Shown in pieces: positions 54,957-61,962 of a stretch of 64,000 nt of DNA. The position numbers were made by a program, and so were the translations under genes. Numbering within the stretch: the first letter of the stretch is position 1; every line of letters begins with the position of its first letter. The DNA is taken from positions 186,001 to 250,000 of the forward strand of contig NZ_QDFY01000003.1 in the NCBI RefSeq assembly GCF_003347635.1. Reading direction: 5' to 3'. The DNA is from Sphingosinicella terrae (GTDB taxonomy: Bacteria; Pseudomonadota; Alphaproteobacteria; Sphingomonadales; Sphingomonadaceae). The notes beneath the pieces were generated by a model. It ran no database searches and was not told the origin of the DNA. It saw nothing but the letters and a program-made list of their open reading frames with translations.

Positions 54957-55240
54957 CAGCTGCCCTTGACCGGTATCGCGATGAACGGCGCCGCCGCGAT
55001 CTGGTCGGGCGTCATCGCGTCGTTGAGCGCGGCGATCCGCCAATAAGCGGTCGACTCGTTCAGATAATGCTGGGCGAGATGGTCGAGCCGCTGGCCGTCC
55101 TTGAGCCGGTGCTTGCCGAGCTCGAGCTGGGCCGGGATCCGCGCCGGCGTCAGGCAGGCGACGGTGCGGCCGCGCCGGTCGGTGGCCGAGGTAAGGGCGG
55201 CGAACTTGAGATAGCGGCTATTGGCCTGGAAGACGGACAT
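54956..55240 (-). CDS. Small LysM/tail X-like connector (C-terminal half of Afp7)
   Basis: Protein of 94 residues with a single LysM-like fold: LKDGQRLDHLAQHYLNESTAYWRIAALND near 46-74 followed by an ILIP-type ending IAAAPFIAIPVKGS. Comparable to phage tail protein X, which links the tube to the hub. In Afp7 proteins this domain is fused C-terminal to the larger connector domain, here encoded by the preceding gene 8 nt upstream. It begins at ATG 55240. Confidence 0.82.
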   Translation of the reverse strand: MSVFQANSRYLKFAALTSATDRRGRTVACLTPARIPAQLELGKHRLKDGQRLDHLAQHYLNESTAYWRIAALNDAMTPDQIAAAPFIAIPVKGS

Positions 55241-55247
55241 GGCGGCC

Positions 55248-55952
55248 TCAGACCGGGATCATCGAGGCGGCGGCGGTGCCGACATTGACGACATTGGCGA
55301 TGGCGAGCGCGTCCTCCTGCACCTTGTTGAGATTGTAGGCGGCGATGGCGACGCCGGTTGCGGTCGTCGTCTTGCACTTGAACACGTCCGGGGTGAGCAC
55401 CTTGAGCTCGAGCGTCGTCTTCGCGACCAGCGGATAGAGGTTGGGCGTGAATTCGATGATCTCGGTGGAGATGCTGGTCACCCGCACCGGCACGATGACG
55501 GCGGTGCCGAGGATGAGCAGGGTCACCGGGATGGTCGGGCGCTCGGCCTGGTTCGCCGGATTCCCGGCCAGCGCCTTGGCCGCGCCGACCAGGTCGCCGA
55601 TCAGTCCCTCGCTCGGCTCGATCAGCTTGCGCAGCGCCGCCAGCCGCGAGGCGATGCCGGTCGCCATCGCGATCGGATTGCCCATCTCGATATCGTCGGC
55701 GGCGTCGAATTCGAGCTCGAAGCCGTACGTCTCCTCGGGATCGAAGGGCTGGACCAGGGGCGTCTGCGCGGCCTGGTTCTGCGGGCTGGTCTGGAACGGA
55801 TTCCAGGGCGTGAAGCTGCGCGTGATCTTCGCCGGATTGTACTGGAAGGGAACGATGTTGGGGATGATGATCCCGAACTCCTCCAGCAGCTGGACGAGGG
55901 CGCCGCGCATCACCGTCGGCGACAGCGGATAGCCGTTGAACAGGTTAGGCAT
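55248..55952 (-). CDS. Afp7-like tube-baseplate connector (without LysM)
   Basis: Protein of 234 residues. The N-terminus GYPLSPTVMRGALVQLL and the FQYNPAKITRSFTPWNP segment near 41-57 are typical of the N-terminal domain of eCIS Afp7-type connectors; the middle has RPTIPVTLLILGTAVIVPVRVTSIS strands. The usual C-terminal LysM domain is absent and is supplied by the next gene. Its start overlaps the ATPase stop by 8 nt. Role: connects tube to hub, inferred. Confidence 0.78.
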   Translation of the reverse strand: MPNLFNGYPLSPTVMRGALVQLLEEFGIIIPNIVPFQYNPAKITRSFTPWNPFQTSPQNQAAQTPLVQPFDPEETYGFELEFDAADDIEMGNPIAMATGIASRLAALRKLIEPSEGLIGDLVGAAKALAGNPANQAERPTIPVTLLILGTAVIVPVRVTSISTEIIEFTPNLYPLVAKTTLELKVLTPDVFKCKTTTATGVAIAAYNLNKVQEDALAIANVVNVGTAAASMIPV

Positions 55953-57849
55953 GCGCGCGCCTCCTCGGCAGCGCCGCCACCGGCGCGGAGACCTTGGCGA
56001 GGCGGCCTTCCTTGAGGAACTCGCGCATCACCCCCTCGGTGAGATGGCCGAGGGCGATCGGCTTCCCGCTCGCCTCGGCGAGATAGGCGCCGGACAACGC
56101 CGCGGCCTTGATCTGCGCCGGGCTGAGCTCGTGCGCCTCGGCCAGCGCCTCGGCCATCGCGGCCCGGGCGCGTGCCGCGACGCCGAGCGGCGCCAGCAGC
56201 TTCTCCCAGAGCCGGTTGCGCTCCTCCCGGCCCGGCATCGGGAACTCGACGATGAACCGCATCCGCCGCAGGAAGGCGGTGTCGATGTTCGCCCGCCGGT
56301 TGGTCGACAGCATGACCAGCCCGTCATGGCCCTCGATGAGCTGGAGCAGGTGTCCGGTATCGGCATTGGCGTGGCGGGCGTTGACGCTGTCCGCGTCGGT
56401 GCGGCGGGCGAACAGGCTGTCCGCTTCCTCGAACATGATCGCGCAATTGGCGTCGCGGGCGGCGCGGAAGGCGGCGGTGAGGTTCTTGGCGGTCTCGCCG
56501 ACGAACTTGCTCACCGTCGCGCCCATGTCGATGAGCATGAGGTCGAGCCCCAGCGCATTGGCGAGCACCTGGCCGGACATCGACTTGCCGGTACCCGGCG
56601 GCCCGGACATCATCACCGTCAGCAGGGCGGCGGCGCCGAACAGCCTTTCCTTCTCGGGCTGCTTCAGGAGCGCGTGGCGCAGCCGCGCCTCCTGCTCGAT
56701 CGACTCGAGCAGGTCGCGCGTCCGCGGCGGCAGGACGAGATCGTTCCAGTCATAAGCGAGGTCGGCGAGCCGGCCGATGCCGCGCGTCCGTTCGCGGGTG
56801 CGCTCGCGCAGCATCGCGCGGAACTCCTCCGCCGTCCGCATCTGCTGGGCGGCGGCGTCGCTGAGGTCGACGATCCGCGGCGATCCCAAGGGGGACAGCA
56901 CGTCGCCGGCCAGCCTGGGCAGATATTCCGCGGTGAGCCGCTCGAGCGACTCGCGGCTCAGCGCCGGCATCGGCAGGACGACGTCGACCAGCCCGCGCCG
57001 CCGCGCCGGAACCTGGCCCGGCTCGACGGTGACGAATTGCAGCGGCGCCACCGGAACGTCGGTGGGCCAGCTGCCGGGATCCCCCTGCCAGATGAGCGCG
57101 AGGTCGCCGAGCAAAGCGGTGCGCTGCAACCGCTGGAAGGTCGATCGGAAGTCGGGCGCGCCGGCCGCCGGCTCGGCGAGCACGGCCTTGACCCCCAGCG
57201 CCTCGACGATCGCCGCCGCGAAGCTCGACCGTCCCGATCCGGGCAGGCCGGGAATGGTGACGCGCACGCATTGCCGCGCCGCCAGGATCCGGCGCAGCCG
57301 CGCCGCCTGCGCCTCGATCTGCCATTCGTCGAGCGGCCTCGGCGCCTCCGCCTTGGCGAGGGCCACTCCGGAGAGGAGATCGGGCGTCAGCCGCCCGAAG
57401 AACCATTCGACGATCTCCTCGTCGGCCTCGATCATGTCGGGCTCGCCCGGCCGGCCGGGGACCCGCTCGACCATGCCCCAGGCGATCAGGGCCGAGGTCG
57501 GCCGCAGGATCGGCTCGGGGCCATGGGCGAACAGGAGGCGCAGTGCGACCTCGGTGGGCAGGAACCGCCCGGGCTGGCCCTGCAGGGTCGCGAAGACCGG
57601 ACCCAGCGCCGGCTCCACCGCCACCGCGACGGCGCAATCGAGGCAGTCCTTTTCCGCCTCGGCGAGGGAGAACAGGGCATGGAGCCGCGCCCGGTGCGCC
57701 CCTTCCGCGCCGGCGAGGCGACGCTCGACGGCGGCGAGGTCGGCGGCGCGGACCTTCTCGCCCAGCGCCCGCGCGAGCCGCAGGCGGATGCGCTCGACCA
57801 CCAGCTCGGCCCCGCTGCGCGCCTGCGGCGATTTGGCTGTGCGGGCCAC
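55945..57849 (-). CDS. eCIS AAA+ ATPase (Afp15-like) with second P-loop-like motif
   Basis: ATPase of 634 residues. The C-terminal AAA+ domain has Walker A GPPGTGKS at 416-423, Walker B AIMFEEADSLF at 470-480, and an arginine-finger-type RRMRF. A second, divergent P-loop (GLPGSGRSS at 201-209) lies in the N-terminal half, where no Walker B is obvious. Afp15-type ATPases are thought to help assembly or cargo loading and are the only energy-dependent eCIS component. GTG 57849 is chosen because GGAG precedes it at 9 nt spacing; it begins 2 nt after the cap gene's stop codon. Confidence 0.88.
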   Translation of the reverse strand: MARTAKSPQARSGAELVVERIRLRLARALGEKVRAADLAAVERRLAGAEGAHRARLHALFSLAEAEKDCLDCAVAVAVEPALGPVFATLQGQPGRFLPTEVALRLLFAHGPEPILRPTSALIAWGMVERVPGRPGEPDMIEADEEIVEWFFGRLTPDLLSGVALAKAEAPRPLDEWQIEAQAARLRRILAARQCVRVTIPGLPGSGRSSFAAAIVEALGVKAVLAEPAAGAPDFRSTFQRLQRTALLGDLALIWQGDPGSWPTDVPVAPLQFVTVEPGQVPARRRGLVDVVLPMPALSRESLERLTAEYLPRLAGDVLSPLGSPRIVDLSDAAAQQMRTAEEFRAMLRERTRERTRGIGRLADLAYDWNDLVLPPRTRDLLESIEQEARLRHALLKQPEKERLFGAAALLTVMMSGPPGTGKSMSGQVLANALGLDLMLIDMGATVSKFVGETAKNLTAAFRAARDANCAIMFEEADSLFARRTDADSVNARHANADTGHLLQLIEGHDGLVMLSTNRRANIDTAFLRRMRFIVEFPMPGREERNRLWEKLLAPLGVAARARAAMAEALAEAHELSPAQIKAAALSGAYLAEASGKPIALGHLTEGVMREFLKEGRLAKVSAPVAALPRRRAHA

Positions 57850-57851
57850 GA

Positions 57852-59231
57852 TCAGGGCTCCAGCCAGACCGGCGCGGAATCGACGCCGTTGACCGCCAGC
57901 CGGATCATCCGCGTCGCGCCGTCGGCCGGATCGAACAGGAGATCGGCCTCGTAGCGCGTCGGGCTCTGGGCGATGAACGTGCCTGGATCGACCGCGGGAT
58001 CGTTGGCGAAGGCGGGGACGAAGCGATAGACGTCGCCGGCGATCGACAGCTGGGGCAAGTTGAGCGCGTCGGTGCAGTCGACGCCGGGACGCAGCTGGAT
58101 GCGCAGGCGTCCGCCGATTTGGCTCAGCGACGCGATCGCCGCCGAGACCGCGAAGGGTATGCGATTGCTCTCGGCCGATGTGAGCCGGATCAGCCCCGCC
58201 TCGGTCTTGAGCTGGCGGTCGTGGCGGATCGCGACGGCATAGAGGCCGGGCCGGATCGGGACCGCCCGCGATCCGCCGGGATCCTCGGCCTGCACGGCGG
58301 GCTGGACGTCGAACCGGACGCTGTCGCCCCTGAACAGGAATCCCCAGTCGGCATTGTAGGCCGGATCGATGATCGCCTGGGTGAGCGGGGGCGTCAGCCC
58401 GGCGAATTCGGCCGAAGCCAGGACGATCTTCTGCTGGGTCCCGTCGCCCAGCGATTCCCCGGTCAGGGTCACCCGGTTGCCGGCCGGCGGCGTCGTCGCG
58501 CCGAGCGCCGCCACGGCGGGCGAGATCGCGCTGGTCAGGGTCGCCCCGCCCGACAGCGCCGGCAGGGTCACCGTCTGCTGCGACTGGGAGGCGTGCAGCG
58601 TCGGCCGGCCCGCCGGCGTCACGCCGAGGGCGAAGGCGGTGACGATGCCCGGCCTGCCGACCGCTTCCTCCGGCGGCATGAGCAGGCTGCGCACCTCGTA
58701 GAAGGCGGTCAGGCGCGCGGTGTGGTTCTGCGCCGCCGACCAGAAGCTGACCGAATCCTCGGGGGTCAGCTGCCGTCCCATCACCTGGATCCGGTTCTGG
58801 TTGCCGCGCATCGCCGGATCGAGGATCAGGATGGCGTTTCCGGCCGGTGGACCGGGCAGCTCGAGAGCATCGTCGATCAGCGGGTAATCGTGCATCGACT
58901 TCATGCCGAGGCCCATCAGCAGCTGCTGGCCCGGCGGATCCACCGCATTGTTGACCAGGCTGTGCGCGGTCAGCACGTAATAGAGGGTCAGCGGCATCGG
59001 CATCCGCGAGATCGGGTTCGGCCCGATATCGTCGCGCGGCAGGACGTTGCGCCGGGTCGGGTCCTCGGCGGCGTGGTAGAGGTGGAGGTTGAGCCGCGAG
59101 CCGGGCTCCTTCTCCGCATCCTCTGGCGGCAGCGCCGAGATGGTGATTTCCTGCCCGCTCAGCCGCCAGACATTGACCCGCAGCAGCTCGCACAGGCTCG
59201 CGGTGACGCCGTACAGGTTGGGGTGCGGCAT
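57852..59231 (-). CDS. DUF4255-domain cap protein (Afp16/Pvc16-like)
   Basis: Protein of 459 residues. The N-terminal DUF4255 domain (about 1-190) has VTASLCELLRVNVWRL, SRLNLHLYHAAEDPTRRNV and DYPLIDDALELPG, as in Afp16 tube-terminator proteins. The C-terminal 250 residues are Ig-like beta repeats (GNRVTLTGESLGDGTQQKIVLAS), an extension relative to short Afp16. It would terminate tube and sheath at the distal end. The start at 59231 has no recognisable Shine-Dalgarno: only 5 nt separate it from the inverted-repeat block described at 59237. Confidence 0.82.
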   Translation of the reverse strand: MPHPNLYGVTASLCELLRVNVWRLSGQEITISALPPEDAEKEPGSRLNLHLYHAAEDPTRRNVLPRDDIGPNPISRMPMPLTLYYVLTAHSLVNNAVDPPGQQLLMGLGMKSMHDYPLIDDALELPGPPAGNAILILDPAMRGNQNRIQVMGRQLTPEDSVSFWSAAQNHTARLTAFYEVRSLLMPPEEAVGRPGIVTAFALGVTPAGRPTLHASQSQQTVTLPALSGGATLTSAISPAVAALGATTPPAGNRVTLTGESLGDGTQQKIVLASAEFAGLTPPLTQAIIDPAYNADWGFLFRGDSVRFDVQPAVQAEDPGGSRAVPIRPGLYAVAIRHDRQLKTEAGLIRLTSAESNRIPFAVSAAIASLSQIGGRLRIQLRPGVDCTDALNLPQLSIAGDVYRFVPAFANDPAVDPGTFIAQSPTRYEADLLFDPADGATRMIRLAVNGVDSAPVWLEP

Positions 59232-59236
59232 GGTCA

Positions 59237-59612
59237 GGGCCCAAACTTAGCCAGGAGGCGGATCGGGATCGGTCGGAGAAAGCGGCTGGACAGGTCGATG
59301 GGGCTGCGCCGTCCCCCGGACGGCGCGATGGGGGCCCCATCGAAGGTGCAGGCCGGGCTGGTAGCCCGGACAAGCCGATCGACGCCGCCAGCCGCTTTCT
59401 CCGACCGACCGCGGAGCGGCGGGCTGTGCACAGGTGCGGATTGCCCCCGGCAATCCGCAGCCATGTCCGGGGGACATGGCGACCTGCTGCACTTTGCCGC
59501 CCGGACGGCGTCGCTGCGTCGGTCACGATGCACAAGCATCGCTCCCTCCCTTCTCCTTGCCGGACAACAAAATCGAACCCGTCACGACCGTCTCCTGGTT
59601 AAGTTTGGACCC
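59237..59612. other. Structured non-coding block with 23-nt terminal inverted repeats
   Basis: Terminal arms 59237-59259 (GGGCCCAAACTTAGCCAGG...) and 59590-59612 (...CCTGGTTAAGTTTGGACCC) match in inverse at 20 of 23 positions. Inside: 21-bp perfect arms (59269-59289/59388-59408) enclosing a 9-bp hairpin (59306-59326), CGATGGGG/CCCCATCG (59326-59342) and a 7-bp hairpin (59353-59369); then a closing stem (59426-59435/59482-59492) over a 10-bp hairpin with CCC loop (59436-59458) and an 8-bp hairpin with GGG loop (59461-59479); then CGATGC-ACAA-GCATCG (59526-59541). More than half of the bases fall in stems. No credible gene is inside. It fills exactly the space between a TAG stop and the next ATG. 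Confidence 0.75.
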
Positions 59613-60646
59613 TACCGCCTCCGCACGCCGAACAGCATCGGGCTGAAGGACGAGCGCTCGAGCTTGCCGATCACCGATGCCTCGGCGGCGGTCGCGGGGC
59701 GCGCGGCCGCTTCCGGCTTCGGCGCGGGCTTCGCCTTGTCGGTCTCGGCGGTGCCGGCTGGCCGACTCTCGGGGCCGGGCAAGGCCTTGCGCACCGCTTC
59801 CTCGACCAGCCGCGCAATCTCGCGCGCGGACGGCCCGGGCGCGGGACTCTCGAGAGGCGGCGGCTCGACCGCCACCGGCCGGATCGGCTCGGGGCGGGGC
59901 GCGGCGGCCGCCCGCCGCGCCGGCTCCGCCTGGGGGGTCGACGGCGCCGCCACCGGGTCGGGAGGCGCCGCCGCAGCCGCGGATTCACTGGCCGTGTGCG
60001 GGACGACGGCCGGCGAGGCGGCCGGCGGCGTGACCGCCGCTGGTTCCACCGCCTCCGGCGCCGGCGGCGATGGCGGTCTGGCGGTCTCCGACCGAAGCGG
60101 GTCGAGCAGCCTGCGGATCGAGGCCTCCGCCTCGGCTGCCGCTTCATGGCGGAGCGGGCGGTCCGGGCCGATCTCCGCCGCCGGGGCGCGCGCGGCCGGC
60201 GCCGGCTGGGCATCCTCGCGGCTGGGCTGCCCTTGCGGCAGGGCGTGGTCCGTCGGGTCGGGCGGCTGCCCGGGTCGGCGCCCGGCCGCATCCAGTGGGG
60301 CCGCGATCGCCGCTGGCTGGATCTTTTGCCTGTCCGGCGCCGGTTCCCCCGGCACCGGCGGCGCGGCCGCGGCGATCGCCGCCGCGGGAACGGGATCGGC
60401 GGTGGGGCCCGGCCGGCGCTGGTCCGGCGCCGGCATCGCCGCCGGGGCCCCGCCCTCCGCCAGATCCGGCTCGGGCGGCGAGGCGCCCATGATCGCATAA
60501 TCGGCGGCCAGCGCCGGGTCGCCCAGCCGCTGGTCGAAGCGCAGGATCGGCGAGCCGCTGCCGATCGCCGGTTCGAGACCGGCGCGCGCCGGCGCCGCGG
60601 CGAGGCCGGCGGCGCGGTCGAGCAGGCGCTGGAGATAGAGGGTCAC
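59612..60646 (-). CDS. Proline/alanine-rich eCIS protein of unknown function
   Basis: Protein of 344 residues, about half Ala and Pro, and probably disordered. Only the ends look ordered: MTLYLQRLLDRAAGLAA at the N-terminus and REIARLVEEAVRKALPG plus VIGKLERSSFSPMLFGVRRR at the C-terminus. Similar low-complexity proteins with this YLQRLxxR opening occur in other eCIS loci between tube and cap genes, but no role is assigned. Its ATG overlaps the gp26-like stop as ATGA; its stop codon is the first base pair of the inverted-repeat block. I cannot name it. Confidence 0.6.
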   Translation of the reverse strand: MTLYLQRLLDRAAGLAAAPARAGLEPAIGSGSPILRFDQRLGDPALAADYAIMGASPPEPDLAEGGAPAAMPAPDQRRPGPTADPVPAAAIAAAAPPVPGEPAPDRQKIQPAAIAAPLDAAGRRPGQPPDPTDHALPQGQPSREDAQPAPAARAPAAEIGPDRPLRHEAAAEAEASIRRLLDPLRSETARPPSPPAPEAVEPAAVTPPAASPAVVPHTASESAAAAAPPDPVAAPSTPQAEPARRAAAAPRPEPIRPVAVEPPPLESPAPGPSAREIARLVEEAVRKALPGPESRPAGTAETDKAKPAPKPEAAARPATAAEASVIGKLERSSFSPMLFGVRRR

Positions 60647-61419
60647 GAGGCCCGCCTCAGAGCGGCGCTGCGCTCGCTCTCGATCAGGGCGGCGAAGGCG
60701 CGGCGCTCCTCCCGCTCCAGCGCCATGATCTCGTCATGGCTCCAGCCGTAGCGGGCGGCGACGAGATGGGTCTCGCGGATCAGGAAGGGCCGTTCGGCCG
60801 CGATCGCGTCGAGCAGGAATCGCGGCAGGTCGAACCAGACCGCCTGGCGCTCGCCGCAGGCCGGGCAGCTCGTGTCGATGTCGAGCGACAGCAAGGGCGA
60901 TGCCCGTTCGAGGAAGTCGGAGAGCGTCTCGGCCTCGTCGGGGGCGACCGGCCCGTCGGCGATCCGCGCCAGCAGGTCCTCGGCGGCGCCGGCGCCGGCA
61001 TCGGCGAGGGTGGGCGGGCGCAGCCGCCGGTCGCTGTCCGTCGTCCACCGCCCGTCGGGTCCGGGCAGGCCGATCGCGGCGGCCGCCTCGTCCTGGCTGG
61101 CGAGCAGGTCCGGCAGCGAGAAGGAGAGCTCGAAGGAATCGCCGCACGACCGGCAGCGGGCCCGCGCCTTGACGCCGTCGCCGAGCTCGGCGCAATAGAC
61201 CAAGGCGAGCAGCCGGTCATGGACCGCCAGCGGCAGGCTGACCGGCTCGACCGTCGCGCCGTCGCGGCCGGTCAGCAACGCCTCGAGCAGACGGCTCGCC
61301 ATTCCGGTCGCGTCGGGAACGATCGCCCGCTCCAGCCGGCCGTCGATCCGCCTCAGGAGGTAGCGGGCAGGGGGCAGCGACGGAATCGCGACGTCGGCCG
61401 GATAGACCCCCGCGCCCAT
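60643..61419 (-). CDS. gp26-like baseplate protein with Cys4 site
   Basis: Protein of 258 residues that resembles T4 gp26-type baseplate hub chaperones, with an N-terminal YLLRRIDGRLERAIVPDATG region. Two CxxC pairs, C89/C92 (RCRSCGDSF) and C185/C188 (SCPACGERQ), probably form one zinc site. The C-terminus has RETHLVAARYGWSHDEIMALE, a short conserved helix pair seen in eCIS homologues. It sits 2 nt after the tube stop codon and overlaps the following gene by 4 nt. Family recognition is moderate; the zinc site is inferred. Confidence 0.7.
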   Translation of the reverse strand: MGAGVYPADVAIPSLPPARYLLRRIDGRLERAIVPDATGMASRLLEALLTGRDGATVEPVSLPLAVHDRLLALVYCAELGDGVKARARCRSCGDSFELSFSLPDLLASQDEAAAAIGLPGPDGRWTTDSDRRLRPPTLADAGAGAAEDLLARIADGPVAPDEAETLSDFLERASPLLSLDIDTSCPACGERQAVWFDLPRFLLDAIAAERPFLIRETHLVAARYGWSHDEIMALEREERRAFAALIESERSAALRRAS

Positions 61420-61421
61420 GA

Positions 61422-61922
61422 TCAGGTTTCCGGCAGCTCGACCACCGCCGGATCGCGGATGAAGCCCTCATTCTGGATCACGATCGATTCGAACGCGATC
61501 GCGCCGGCATTGGCGTCGAGCTCGGGCACGGCGGTGAACTCCGACACCCAGCAGCGAAAGGCGTTCCAGGCCCGCACCTTCACGCCCTGCAGGTTGTAGA
61601 GCTCGATCGTGATGTCCTTGCGGAAATTGGCGAGGCTGATCAGGCCGGCGCCTTCGGGATTGTAGACGCTGAGCGCCCAATCCTCGAAGGCATTGTCGTG
61701 GCTGATGCCGCGCTCGACCGTGATCGGCTCGAACGAGGTCAGGCCGGGGCTGAGCCGCTTGGTCGACAGGTCGCCGCCGTCCCGATGCTGGATCGGCTCG
61801 ATCGTCCGCTTGAGCCCGCTGACCTTGCTGACGCCGGCGACGACGTCGGGCCCGAACAGCAGCTGGAACCGGAAATTGCCATACGGATCGATCCGTTCCG
61901 AATTGACGGGAAACATGACCAT
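61422..61922 (-). CDS. Contractile-system tube protein (T4 gp19-like)
   Basis: Tube protein of 166 residues. The fold is recognisable from NFRFQLLFGPDVVAGVSKVSG near 16-36 and KRLSPGLTSFEPITVERG near 55-72, as in phage tail tube and Afp1/Afp5 proteins. It polymerises into the inner tube that carries or delivers cargo. GGGAGGG lies 7-8 nt before the ATG at 61922. Only one tube gene is visible in this window; eCIS usually have two or more, so others may lie beyond the right edge. Confidence 0.9.
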   Translation of the reverse strand: MVMFPVNSERIDPYGNFRFQLLFGPDVVAGVSKVSGLKRTIEPIQHRDGGDLSTKRLSPGLTSFEPITVERGISHDNAFEDWALSVYNPEGAGLISLANFRKDITIELYNLQGVKVRAWNAFRCWVSEFTAVPELDANAGAIAFESIVIQNEGFIRDPAVVELPET

Positions 61923-61962
61923 TTGCGAGCCCTCCCTGATTCGTGGCCGGCGGTGGCGGCGG

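Noticed and set aside
59234-59539. A 101-codon minus-strand frame within the hairpin block, with a purine-rich AGGAGAAGGGAGGGAG stretch before its ATG
   Set aside because: Amino-acid composition (Arg, Ser, Pro, Ala) looks like untranslated GC-rich DNA and the frame is set by the hairpins; no homology recognised. Kept as non-coding, but the ribosome-binding-like stretch is noted.
59237-59612. Known RNA identities for the block: RNase P RNA, tmRNA, group I or II intron, retron msr-msd
   Set aside because: No RNase P core motifs, no tRNA-like end, no domain V-like element, no GUGYG start and no reverse transcriptase nearby.
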